Positions 7,249 to 16,169 of a stretch of 40,498 nt of DNA are shown piece by piece. The translations under genes and the position numbers were made by a program. Origin of the DNA: an uncultured Opitutales bacterium (lineage in GTDB: Bacteria > Verrucomicrobiota > Verrucomicrobiia > Opitutales > Oceanipulchritudinaceae); NCBI GenBank assembly GCA_913056355.1, contig CAJXMX010000004.1, positions 1 to 40,498 of the forward strand. The letters are read 5' to 3'. The notes below the pieces were generated by a model. It was not told the DNA's origin. It ran no database searches and worked only from the letters and a program-made list of their open reading frames with translations. Each line of letters starts with the position of its first letter. Positions within the stretch are counted from its first letter, which is position 1.

Positions 7249-9522
7249 ATGAAATTCACCGATGGCCAGTGGTTGCACCGACCCGGAATCACCGCACATT
7301 ATCCAGCGGAAGCCTATGACATCAGCGCGGAAAAGGACCGTCTGGTCATCCACGCGCCGACGCGGCCGATCAAGCACCGCGGGGACACCCTGCAGGGACC
7401 GCTGCTGACGATCACGCTGAGTTCCCCGCTGGAGGGGGTGATGCGGGTCCGGATCGAGCATTTCACGGGCGGGGCGCAGGCGGGGCCGGAGATTCCCCTG
7501 CAGGTGACGGGCGATGCCGGAGTCCGCATCGAGCGGGACGAGGAGTCGACCCGGATCCACTCCGGGGAGTTGTCGGCCCGGGTCTCGCAGAAGAACGGCT
7601 GGGAGCTGAGCTTCGAGTCCGGGGGCGAGCTGCTGACCAAAAGCGCCTGGCGGGGCATGGGCTACATCCAGCACGAGGACGGGGGCACCTATGTCCATGA
7701 GCAGCTTTCCATCAGGGTCGGGGAATCCGTCTACGGGCTGGGCGAGCGTTTTACGGCATTCGTGAAGAACGGCCAGGTCATCGAGAACGACAACAAGGAC
7801 GGGGGGACGGGTTGCGAGCAGGCCTACAAGAGCGTGCCCTTCTACATGACCAACCGGGGCTACGGGGTCCTGGTCAACGAGACCGGTCCGGTTTCCTTTG
7901 AGATCGCCTCTGAGAAGGTATCCCGGGTGCAGTTCAGCATTCCCGGGGAAAGCCTGGAATATTTTGTCATCGCCGGCCCCACGCCGAAGGACGTGCTGCG
8001 CCGCCTGACGGCGCTGACCGGACGTCCGGCGCTGCCCCCGGCCTGGTCCTTCGGCCTGTGGCTCTCGACCTCCTTCACCACCAACTACGACGAGGCGACC
8101 TGCACGAAGTTCATCGAGGGGATGGAGGAGCGGGACCTGCCGGTGCACGTGTTCCATTTCGACTGCTTCTGGATGCGGGAGTTCGACTGGTGCAATTTCG
8201 AATGGGATCCGCGGGTCTTCCCGGACCCGGGCGCCATGCTCAAGCGGTTCCACGAACGCGGCCTGAAGATCTGCGTCTGGATCAATCCCTACATCGGGCA
8301 GCGCTCGCGGCTCTTCGCCGAGGGGGTGGAAAAGGGCTACTTCATCAAGCGGACCGACGGCGGGGTCTGGCAGACGGACCTCTGGCAGCCGGGCATGGCC
8401 ATTGTGGACTTCACCAATCCGGAGGCCAGGGAATGGTATGCCTCGCACCTGCGCGGTCTCCTGGAGATGGGCGTGGACGCGCTTAAAACCGACTTTGGCG
8501 AACGCATTCCCACCGAAGGGGTGGTCTACCATGACGGCTCCGACCCGGTGAAGATGCACAACTTCTACAGCATTCTCTACAACGAGTGTGTCTTCGACCT
8601 GGTCCGCGAAATCCGCGGCGAGGGCGAGGCGGTGCTCTTTGCCCGCTCCTCCTACGCTTCCGGACAGCGCTTCCCGACCCACTGGGGAGGCGACTGCTGG
8701 TCCAATTTCGAATCCATGGCCGAGAGCCTCCGCGGCGGCCTCTCCCTCAGCCTGTGCGGCTTCGGCTTCTGGAGTCACGACATCGGCGGCTTCGAGGGAC
8801 CCTCCCCGGCCAGCACCTACAAGCGCTGGGCGGCCTTCGGCCTGCTCTCCTCCCACAGCCGTTTGCACGGCAGCACCAGTTACCGCGTGCCCTGGGTCTA
8901 TGATGAGGAAGCCAGCGACGTGCTGCGCCTCTTCACCAAGCTCAAGTGCCGCCTGATGCCCTACCTGTGGGCGGCCGCGGTCACGGCCCATCGGGAAGGG
9001 ATCCCGACAATGCGGGCCATGATGCTGGAGTTCCCCGGCGATCCGGCCTGCGACAATCTGGACCGGCAGTACCTGCTGGGCGGTTCGCTGCTGGTGGCCC
9101 CGGTTTTCTCGGAGGACGGATCGGTCGATTACTATCTGCCGGCCGGTCGCTGGACCCATCTCCTGACCGGCGAGGTCCGGGAAGGAGGCCGCTGGTACCG
9201 GGAGACTTATGAATGCCTTTCGCTGCCCCTGTTTGTCCGGCCCGGCACCGTCCTGCCGATGGGGGGTTGCGATGACCGTCCCGACTACGAATACAGCAAG
9301 GAACTGACCCTCCGTCTATATGAACTGGAGGATGGACAAAGCGCCTCCTGCCAGCTGCACGACCTGCAGGGCCGGCCATCGGCCACTGTCACGGCCACCC
9401 GCAAGTCCGGCAAGGTGGTCCTCGATATCGAGGGGAACCTCAAGGGGGCCACCGTGGAAATCGTCGGCGGGCCCAGCGCGCAGTTGCCAGACGGCGCCAA
9501 ACAGTTTGAATTGAACCTCTAA
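7249..9522 (+). CDS. yicI: GH31 alpha-xylosidase (YicI-like), cytoplasmic
   Basis: A 757-residue protein starting at the ATG at 7249; an upstream in-frame ATG (7129) would add 40 residues of non-conserved sequence lying in the promoter zone. There is no signal peptide, so it acts in the cytoplasm. The nucleophile motif 'KTDFGERIP' places Asp at residue 415, and the acid/base motif 'GGDCWSNFESM' places Asp at 482, almost the same numbering as E. coli YicI (D416 and D482). The N-terminal beta-sandwich precedes the (beta/alpha)8 barrel from about residue 260, and C-terminal beta domains follow. YicI-type enzymes release alpha-1,6-linked xylose from isoprimeverose and xyloglucan oligosaccharides. 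The next gene, a GH3 enzyme, starts 42 bp downstream, so they are probably one operon with the symporter. Confidence 0.93.
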   Translation: MKFTDGQWLHRPGITAHYPAEAYDISAEKDRLVIHAPTRPIKHRGDTLQGPLLTITLSSPLEGVMRVRIEHFTGGAQAGPEIPLQVTGDAGVRIERDEESTRIHSGELSARVSQKNGWELSFESGGELLTKSAWRGMGYIQHEDGGTYVHEQLSIRVGESVYGLGERFTAFVKNGQVIENDNKDGGTGCEQAYKSVPFYMTNRGYGVLVNETGPVSFEIASEKVSRVQFSIPGESLEYFVIAGPTPKDVLRRLTALTGRPALPPAWSFGLWLSTSFTTNYDEATCTKFIEGMEERDLPVHVFHFDCFWMREFDWCNFEWDPRVFPDPGAMLKRFHERGLKICVWINPYIGQRSRLFAEGVEKGYFIKRTDGGVWQTDLWQPGMAIVDFTNPEAREWYASHLRGLLEMGVDALKTDFGERIPTEGVVYHDGSDPVKMHNFYSILYNECVFDLVREIRGEGEAVLFARSSYASGQRFPTHWGGDCWSNFESMAESLRGGLSLSLCGFGFWSHDIGGFEGPSPASTYKRWAAFGLLSSHSRLHGSTSYRVPWVYDEEASDVLRLFTKLKCRLMPYLWAAAVTAHREGIPTMRAMMLEFPGDPACDNLDRQYLLGGSLLVAPVFSEDGSVDYYLPAGRWTHLLTGEVREGGRWYRETYECLSLPLFVRPGTVLPMGGCDDRPDYEYSKELTLRLYELEDGQSASCQLHDLQGRPSATVTATRKSGKVVLDIEGNLKGATVEIVGGPSAQLPDGAKQFELNL

Positions 9523-9563
9523 TCCGGGCGCCTTACCTGACGGCGCACAAGACACGACTCACC

Positions 9564-12134
9564 TTGGCTCCCCCACCGGCAGACTCCTCATCCATCCACC
9601 TCCATCTGGAGGCTCGCGTCGCCGGTGTCGATGCCGCAGCCCTGGAGCGGGCCAACGCGGCCCTGGCCCGGTTGTCCCTGGAGGAGAAAGTGACCTTGCT
9701 GGCCGGCAACGGCACGATGTGTATCGCCGCCCATCCGCAGGTCGGCCAGGAAGAGGAATTCTGGTTCAGTGACGGCCCCCATACCGTGCGCCACGAGCTG
9801 GACCGCCATAATTTCAATTCCGCCCACCGGGACGACGATCATTGCACGGTCCTGCCGACCCTGTCCGCCCTGTCCGCAACATGGGATGTGAACCTGGCCC
9901 GACGCTTCGGGGAAGTCCTCGGGAGCGAGGCCCGCGACCGGGGCAAGGACGTGCTTCTCGGCCCCGGGGTCAACCTCCAGCGCACACCGCTCAACGGCCG
10001 CAACTACGAGTACATGGGCGAGGACCCCTGCCTGGCCGGAAAAATGGCCGCCGCCTACGTGCGGGGGCTGCAGTCGATGGATGTGGCCGCCTGCGTCAAG
10101 CACTGGGCCGGTAACGAGCAGGAGCTGGAGCGCAGTTCCGTCGACATCCACATGGACGAACGCGTCCTGCGCGAGCTCTATGCGGCTCCCTTCGAGGAGG
10201 CCGTCATTGAGGCCGGGGTCCTGACCGTGATGAACGGTTACAACCGGTTTCGCGGGGAGTACTGCAGCCACAATGCCGCCCTCAATAACGATCTTCTCAA
10301 GGGAGAGTGGGGCTTTCCGGGTTTCGTTGTCAGCGACTGGGGAGGCCTGCACGACACCCTGCTGGGAGCCTTGGGCGGCCTCGACGTGGAGATGCATGCC
10401 GGCGAGGCCATCCGCTATTTCAAGCAGCCCCTGGTTGAAGCCGTCCGGGACGGACGGGTGCCCGAGTCCGTCATCGACGACAAGGCGCGCCGGGTTCTCT
10501 ATGTCATGGCCAGGATCGGCAAGCTGGGCGGACGCAGCCGGGCCGGGGGCGCCCGCAACACCCCGGAACACCAGGCTTTCGCCCGCGAGGTGGCGGCCAA
10601 GTCGATGGTGTTGCTCCGCAATGAGGACGGGGTCCTGCCGCTGGACCGGAACCGTGTCCGGCGCCTCCTGCTGATTGGTGCCAATGCCAATGCCCGGCAT
10701 GCCGCCGGCGGCTGGAGTGCGGAAGGCAAGCCTCCCTACGAGACCACCCCCCTGGAAGGGCTCACGAGCTACCTTGGTGAGTCGGTCGAAATCGAATATG
10801 TCCCGGGTCCCTTTGCCGAGATCCATGAGGGCCTTGAGGAATCTGTCATCGAGACCATCAACACCGGCGACCTCGAACACGGAGCGGCCCAGAAGGGCTG
10901 GGAGGCGGAATACTTCAGCGGTCAGGAGCTCGAGGGAGACCCCGTTGCCCGCGGATTCTTCCACCACCTGGACATCAGCTGGCAGAACTTCATCCCGGCT
11001 GCGAACCTCCGCAAGGGGGATTTCTCCGTCCGCTGGTCGGTGGAGATAACGGCCCCGGAAAGCGGGACCTACAGCTTTTCACTGACTCATGACAGCCGCG
11101 CCCGCCTGACGGTGGACGGGGACTGCATCCTTGATGGCTGGGAGGCGGGCGAAGTCCGCACGAACACCGTGACGGCTGACCTTGAGGCCGGCAGGCGCCA
11201 CCGGATTTGCGTGGAGTACGTTCCCGGGCCGCGCACGGCGCGCATGGCTTTCGGCTGGCTTCTGCCCTCGATGCATCCCGTCCGGCCCGCGGAGCTGGTT
11301 GATCGCAGCCGGGGCGCGGATACCGTCATCTTCATGACCGGCAACATGGTCGGCCACGGCCGCGCCCACGAGAGCGAGGGCGGGGACCGGCCCTCAATGG
11401 CCCTTCCGAAAGGGCACGATGCCGCCATCGCCGCCGTCCTGGAAGCCCGCCCGGACACGGTGATCATCGTCCAAAGCGGTTCGCCGGTGGAGATGCCGTG
11501 GTCGGGAAGGGCGCGGACGCTGCTGCATTATTGGTTTTCCGGGATGGAGGGCGGAAACGCCCTGCCGCAAGTCCTGTTCGGTGAAGTCAATCCGGGCGGC
11601 AAGCTGCCGTTCAGCATTCCCCACCGGCTGGAGGACACGCCCGCCCACGCGCTTGGCAATTATGGCCCGGACCGGGTGGAATACAAGGAGGGCGTCCTTG
11701 TCGGATACCGCTGGCACGACGCCCGCGGCGTGGAGCCGCTCTTCCCCTTCGGCTACGGATTGAGCTACACCCGCTTTGCCATCCAGCCGCCAATCCTTTC
11801 CGCCACGGAGATTTCCATCGGCAGCAGCCTCACGGTCCGGACCCGGGTAACCAATACCGGCCGGCGGTCGGGGACCGAAGTCGTCCAACTTTACCTGGGC
11901 GCGGAGAATCCAGCCCTCCCGCGTCCTCCGCGGGAGCTGAAGGCATTCCGCAGGGTGCAGCTCAAGCCCGGCCAGACGGAGGAGATCGAGTTTGCCCTTT
12001 GTCCCCGTGATTTCGCAGTCTGGGATACGGCGGCCGGAAAATGGCGCGTCGATGCCGGCCGCTACCATGTCCAGGTCGGCAGCTCCTCGAGATGCCTGAC
12101 CGATCCCGCCCACCTCCGCCTCCGCCACCTTTAG
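9564..12134 (+). CDS. GH3 beta-glucosidase with PA14 insert
   Basis: An 856-residue protein. The only plausible start is TTG at 9564; no in-frame ATG or GTG precedes the conserved 'LSLEEKVTLLAGNG' region. There is no signal peptide, which implies a cytoplasmic location. The N-terminal GH3 barrel shows 'KHWAGNEQE' and the nucleophile motif 'VVSDWGG' (D258). A PA14 domain is inserted at about residues 446-567 ('WEAEYFSGQELEGDP' onward), as in many GH3 beta-glucosidases. The acid/base region 'HESEGGDRPSM' follows it, and a fibronectin-III-like C-terminal domain starts near residue 753 ('RVTNTGRRSGTEVVQLYLG'). It would remove glucose from oligosaccharides unmasked by the alpha-xylosidase encoded just upstream. 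Specificity (glucose versus xylose) is not decidable from motifs. Confidence 0.9.
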   Translation: MAPPPADSSSIHLHLEARVAGVDAAALERANAALARLSLEEKVTLLAGNGTMCIAAHPQVGQEEEFWFSDGPHTVRHELDRHNFNSAHRDDDHCTVLPTLSALSATWDVNLARRFGEVLGSEARDRGKDVLLGPGVNLQRTPLNGRNYEYMGEDPCLAGKMAAAYVRGLQSMDVAACVKHWAGNEQELERSSVDIHMDERVLRELYAAPFEEAVIEAGVLTVMNGYNRFRGEYCSHNAALNNDLLKGEWGFPGFVVSDWGGLHDTLLGALGGLDVEMHAGEAIRYFKQPLVEAVRDGRVPESVIDDKARRVLYVMARIGKLGGRSRAGGARNTPEHQAFAREVAAKSMVLLRNEDGVLPLDRNRVRRLLLIGANANARHAAGGWSAEGKPPYETTPLEGLTSYLGESVEIEYVPGPFAEIHEGLEESVIETINTGDLEHGAAQKGWEAEYFSGQELEGDPVARGFFHHLDISWQNFIPAANLRKGDFSVRWSVEITAPESGTYSFSLTHDSRARLTVDGDCILDGWEAGEVRTNTVTADLEAGRRHRICVEYVPGPRTARMAFGWLLPSMHPVRPAELVDRSRGADTVIFMTGNMVGHGRAHESEGGDRPSMALPKGHDAAIAAVLEARPDTVIIVQSGSPVEMPWSGRARTLLHYWFSGMEGGNALPQVLFGEVNPGGKLPFSIPHRLEDTPAHALGNYGPDRVEYKEGVLVGYRWHDARGVEPLFPFGYGLSYTRFAIQPPILSATEISIGSSLTVRTRVTNTGRRSGTEVVQLYLGAENPALPRPPRELKAFRRVQLKPGQTEEIEFALCPRDFAVWDTAAGKWRVDAGRYHVQVGSSSRCLTDPAHLRLRHL

Positions 12135-12179
12135 CCATTTCATCAACCATATCACTTCCGATCCTTAACCCCTCAACCC

Positions 12180-13688
12180 ATGGAACCTCAAACTCCCCAT
12201 CTTACCCCTGATCAAGTCAGCAAAGCCTCCGACCGGGTTCCCATTCCGCAGAAGGTCACTTACGGCCTTGGGACCTTCCTCGATATGTGGGGGCAGTGGC
12301 TCTACAACTCGCTGGCCTTCCAGGTTTTCAACATTTTCCTGCACCTCAATCCCGGGCTGGTCAGCACGGTGCTGATGATCAACCGGCTCTGGGATGCGGT
12401 CACCGATCCGCTCTTCGGCTGGCTTTCCGACAATACCCGGACGCGCTGGGGCCGGCGTCGCCCCTATATCCTCATCGCCGGGGTCCTGGCCGGGGTCTGC
12501 ATGCCGGTCCTTTACGCGGTGGGGGTCGGCTGGTCGCCGCACCATTACTTCTTCTACATGATCTTCAGTTCGGCCTTCTACATCTGCATCACCTCCGCCT
12601 TCATGATGCCGTGGAACAGCCTTGGACTGGAGATGACTCCCAGCTACAACGAGCGCACGGTGGTCATGGGGGTCCGCAACGCCATCCAGAAGGCTCCCGA
12701 GCTGGCCATGTTCTTCGCCGGCCAGTTCACCACTTTGGCGGTCTGGGACGGGGCCAATTTCGAGAACCTTTCGGACCGGCTCTGGATGCTGCTGACCAGC
12801 AGCGACGCCTGGGCCCACGGCAAGGGGGAAAACATTCTCCTCGGCGCACAGGTCTACGCCACGGTGCTGGGCCTGATCATGGCCGGTTTCGCCATCATCA
12901 TGTTCCTGGTCCTGCGCGAGCGCTACTACAAGAACGTCATTTCCCGCCACCAGGAACGGGTCAAGATTATCGAGACCATCTTCAAGGCGCTCAGCTGCAA
13001 GCCGTTCCGGTACCTGCTGGTCATGGTCCTGGCCTACGGTCTGGGAACCAGCATGGTCGGTGCCCTCGGTTACTACAACACGATCTACTATGTCTGTGGT
13101 GGTGATGTCGGCCTGGGCGCGGCCTGGAACTTCAAGATGGGCATCTCGGGCATGCTCTTCGGCTTTTGCGGCATCCCCTTCTACGGCCTGATTTCCGGTT
13201 GGGTCGGCAAGCGCCACGCCATGGGTCTGGTCCTGATCATGGCCATCTTCGCCTTCATCGGGGACTGGTGGTTCTACAATCCGGATATCCCCTGGCTGCA
13301 GATTTTCGCCTCGGGCTTCGTCGCCTTCACCGGGGCCGGATTCTGGATGCTCTTCAATTCCCTCCTGGCCGACGTCATTGATTATGACGAACTGGAGACC
13401 GGCAAGCGCCGCGAAGGTTCGTTCGCGGCCTGCCAGTCCTGGATCCTGAAATTCGGCCTCGCCCTCGGTGCCGGGGCCTCCGGCTGGATCCTGGCCGCCA
13501 CCGGCTTCGACGCCGACCTTGGCGGGGACCAGAGCGCGCACGCCATCTTCTACATCCGCTTCATGCTTTCCGCCATCCCGGTGATCTTCCTGGTCGGGGC
13601 CCTCTTCGCCCTCTACAAGTTCCCCCTGACCAAGGAGGCCATGGCCGAGCTGCGGCTGAAGCTGGAAGACATGCGCGGGGAGGTCTAG
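12180..13688 (+). CDS. GPH-family (MelB-type) sugar:cation symporter
   Basis: A 502-residue polytopic membrane protein with about twelve hydrophobic segments. The GPH signature is clear near the N-terminus: 'LWDAVTDPLFGWLSDNTRT' followed by 'RWGRRRPYI', the conserved Asp and basic loop of the glycoside-pentoside-hexuronide symporters. It sits 45 bp downstream of the GH3 gene and on the same strand as GH31 and GH3, so it is likely the last gene of that operon. Context suggests it imports xyloglucan-derived oligosaccharides such as isoprimeverose, driven by H+ or Na+. The substrate assignment is inference. The cluster contains no TonB receptor of its own, so outer-membrane passage must use another route. 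Confidence 0.9.
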   Translation: MEPQTPHLTPDQVSKASDRVPIPQKVTYGLGTFLDMWGQWLYNSLAFQVFNIFLHLNPGLVSTVLMINRLWDAVTDPLFGWLSDNTRTRWGRRRPYILIAGVLAGVCMPVLYAVGVGWSPHHYFFYMIFSSAFYICITSAFMMPWNSLGLEMTPSYNERTVVMGVRNAIQKAPELAMFFAGQFTTLAVWDGANFENLSDRLWMLLTSSDAWAHGKGENILLGAQVYATVLGLIMAGFAIIMFLVLRERYYKNVISRHQERVKIIETIFKALSCKPFRYLLVMVLAYGLGTSMVGALGYYNTIYYVCGGDVGLGAAWNFKMGISGMLFGFCGIPFYGLISGWVGKRHAMGLVLIMAIFAFIGDWWFYNPDIPWLQIFASGFVAFTGAGFWMLFNSLLADVIDYDELETGKRREGSFAACQSWILKFGLALGAGASGWILAATGFDADLGGDQSAHAIFYIRFMLSAIPVIFLVGALFALYKFPLTKEAMAELRLKLEDMRGEV

Positions 13689-13731
13689 GCGGGCCTGACC
13701 GGCCTCTATTATTCCTCCGCTTCGAAGCCGC

Positions 13732-15084
13732 TTAGGGCTCCGTCGACAGGAACTGTCCGGTCTGCCAGCTTGCCTCTGTCCCGTTCCACCAGTAGCTGAC
13801 GGGGAGGATCGCGCCGTGGACCGGGGTCAGGAAGGCGTCGGCATTGAAGTGGAAAATCCATTCCCCTGGTTGCGGAAAATCGTGCCCGGCGGGACCGGGT
13901 TCGACGGGCTGCATCCACCCGCTGAAGGGGGAGTGGTAATGCGTGTTGTCGGCGTTGTAGAGGCTGCCGAAAAAGCGGTTGCTCCCGGACTCGCCGGGAT
14001 GCAGCTGGTAGCGCGGAAGCTCCACCCCGTAGTAGTCCAGTTCATCGCCCAGGGATTCGCGCAGGGCGGCCTCCTCCTCGGCCGAGGGCCGGCTTTCCTC
14101 GTAGTAAAGCTCCTCGATGATGTCCCCGATGATATCGGTTTCCGTGGGCCGGAAAATCCATGTGTTGGCTTCCACCCGCTCGGCGGTATGCCACTGCAGG
14201 ACCGCCACCATGTCGCTTTCCTTGTCGCAGGATTCGTCCATGTCATGGGCGAAGGTGGACTGGATCCGGATATCCGAGGTGGGCGGGCGTTCCTCGATCT
14301 CGTTGTCCTCGTTGAGGTATCCGATGTCGTAATCGCTCCAGCCCCCGATCTCGATTCCCAGGGAACGGTCTGAGGAAAAGATCAGGCAGGGATAGATCCA
14401 GCTGGGAACCGTCTCCCGAGGCATCAGGAAGTCGCCGGCCATGAAGGTGTCGGCTCCGATCATGACCATTTCGGAATTGAAGACTTCCCGGAAATCCTCC
14501 GCGGTACGCAGGCCGAACCGGCAGTCCACGATGTCGATGTAACGCGCGCTGCCCTTGATAGTCATTTCCCGGTCGCCCAGGCCGACAAACCAGGTCCGGT
14601 CGAAGATGTAGTTCTGTCCGCGCACGATGTCCGCCGCATCCTCGCTCGCGGAGGCGGCGACCAGACGGCAATCCCGGACCACCACGTTGGCGCAGGCGGA
14701 AAACTTCAGGGCCTCCTCGACCTCGTGGGCATAGAGGTCCAGCCGCTCAATGAGGACATTCTGCACATTGAAAAAGCTGAGGGTATGCTGGTCCCCCTCG
14801 AGGGACCCCAGGGGTTGCTCCGGCCCGGTCGACTGGAACAGGATACCGTCCGGCTCCACCCGCCAAAGGCCGTCGTCCCGGTCGCTGATGACCAGGCGCT
14901 GCACCCCGTCCTGCATGTAGGTGACAAAGGGATGGTCCGTCATGGTCCCGATGGTTTCCGGATTCAGGACAAGGTCATATTGCTGGTGCGATTCCAGCCA
15001 GCGGGCCTCCTCCGTGAGATCGGCTGAAAGGCTCAATCCGCCGGTCAGGGACAGGAGCAGGTATGGCAGTTGGCAAGGTTTCAT
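13732..15084 (-). CDS. Exported parallel beta-helix-like protein of unknown function
   Basis: A 450-residue protein with an N-terminal signal peptide (MKPCQLPYLLLSLTGGLSLS). The middle part (about residues 95-205) has short repeated strands of the type 'NVLIERLDLYA', 'NVVVRDCRLVA', 'YIFDRTWFVGL' and 'YIDIVDCRFGL', the pattern of right-handed beta-helix or pectate-lyase-like folds. The C-terminal half is acidic and rich in Tyr and Trp, with no motif I recognise. It faces the GPH symporter gene tail-to-tail with a 43-bp gap and is divergent from the next gene. Beta-helix proteins are often polysaccharide lyases or hydrolases, but I see no diagnostic catalytic signature. Function is unassigned. 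Confidence 0.75.
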   Translation of the reverse strand: MKPCQLPYLLLSLTGGLSLSADLTEEARWLESHQQYDLVLNPETIGTMTDHPFVTYMQDGVQRLVISDRDDGLWRVEPDGILFQSTGPEQPLGSLEGDQHTLSFFNVQNVLIERLDLYAHEVEEALKFSACANVVVRDCRLVAASASEDAADIVRGQNYIFDRTWFVGLGDREMTIKGSARYIDIVDCRFGLRTAEDFREVFNSEMVMIGADTFMAGDFLMPRETVPSWIYPCLIFSSDRSLGIEIGGWSDYDIGYLNEDNEIEERPPTSDIRIQSTFAHDMDESCDKESDMVAVLQWHTAERVEANTWIFRPTETDIIGDIIEELYYEESRPSAEEEAALRESLGDELDYYGVELPRYQLHPGESGSNRFFGSLYNADNTHYHSPFSGWMQPVEPGPAGHDFPQPGEWIFHFNADAFLTPVHGAILPVSYWWNGTEASWQTGQFLSTEP

Positions 15085-15233
15085 AACCGGCCCGGGTTGG
15101 GTTTCAACGGGAGAGAGATTCTAAAGGATACACCCGGATTCAAAGGGAATCAACCGGCGGCCGGCTTTCCTCCCCCGCGACCGACAATTCCCCCGCCCGG
15201 TTGCGTGGATTACCGGCTGGGATAAACTGTCGC

Positions 15234-16133
15234 ATGTCGCAATTTCCAGACGAACAATCGGAAAATGGTTCATTCGAACGCCAGGAGGACGCCTTTCGCG
15301 AATCCATCGGGGAGCCGGAGCCGGGACGTTATCATCTCTACGTCTGCAAGGCCTGTCCCTGGGCCCACCGGACCTGGATTGTCCTCCGCCTGATGGGTTT
15401 GGAGAAAGCCGTCAGCGTCAACTTCCTCGATCCCATCCGCGATGAGCGGGGCTGGGCCTTCCGGGAAGGGGAGGGCCATGGCCCGGATGAGGTGGAGGGA
15501 TTCCGGTTCCTCTCGGAGGCCTACCGCAGGACCGATCCTGATTTTGATGGCCGGGTCACGGTGCCGGTGCTCTGGGACAAGCGGGAAAAGCGCATCGTCA
15601 ATAATTCCGAGGACGACATTTGCCGCATGCTGGCCGTCAATTTCCGATCCCTGGCGGAGCATCCCATCGATCTCTTTCCCGCGGAGTTGGACCTGGAGCA
15701 GGATGCGCTCAGCCGGAAGATTTACGAGACGGTCAACAACGGCGTCTACAAGGCCGGTTTCGCCACTTCCCAGGAGGCTTACGCGGCCGCCTTCCGGGAA
15801 TTGTTCGGGACCCTCGACAATCTCGAGATGCGCCTGGCCGAATCGGGCCCGTGGCTCTTCGGGGAGAATCTTGTCGAGACCGACTGGCGCCTTTTCTGCA
15901 CCCTGATCCGCTTTGATGCCGTGTACCACGGTCACTTCAAGTGCAACCTGCGGAAGATCTCCGAGTACCCGGCCCTGCAGGATTACCTCCAGCGCCTGTA
16001 CTTCCTCCCGGGCATCGCGGAAACCGTCAACTTCGACCACATCAAGCGGCATTACTACGTGACGCATGATGATATCAATCCCACCCGGATCTATCCCGAA
16101 GGGCCCGACCTTTCCTGGGCGGGAAGGGGCTGA
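15234..16133 (+). CDS. Glutathionyl-hydroquinone reductase (Xi-class GST, YqjG/ECM4-like)
   Basis: A 299-residue protein; the ATG at 15234 is preferred to a TTG at 15201 that adds eleven non-conserved residues. The thioredoxin-like N-terminal half has 'CKACPWAHRT' with the catalytic Cys at residue 41, the CPWA motif typical of glutathionyl-hydroquinone reductases. The helical C-terminal domain contains 'YETVNNGVYKAGFATSQEAY' and 'TDWRLFCTLIRFDAVYHGHFKCN', a family hallmark. These cytoplasmic enzymes reduce glutathionyl-hydroquinones with glutathione. It looks monocistronic: divergent from the beta-helix gene and convergent with the PHP gene. A link to neighbouring pathways is not evident. The call implies that the cell makes or imports glutathione. 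Confidence 0.93.
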   Translation: MSQFPDEQSENGSFERQEDAFRESIGEPEPGRYHLYVCKACPWAHRTWIVLRLMGLEKAVSVNFLDPIRDERGWAFREGEGHGPDEVEGFRFLSEAYRRTDPDFDGRVTVPVLWDKREKRIVNNSEDDICRMLAVNFRSLAEHPIDLFPAELDLEQDALSRKIYETVNNGVYKAGFATSQEAYAAAFRELFGTLDNLEMRLAESGPWLFGENLVETDWRLFCTLIRFDAVYHGHFKCNLRKISEYPALQDYLQRLYFLPGIAETVNFDHIKRHYYVTHDDINPTRIYPEGPDLSWAGRG

Positions 16134-16169
16134 TCCCGGCCTGCTGCTTCCCTCTGCAAAAGGCTGGTA

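Noticed and set aside
7165-9159. 664-codon minus-strand frame opposite GH31
   Set aside because: Shadow frame; the sense strand has nucleophile and acid/base motifs at the expected positions.
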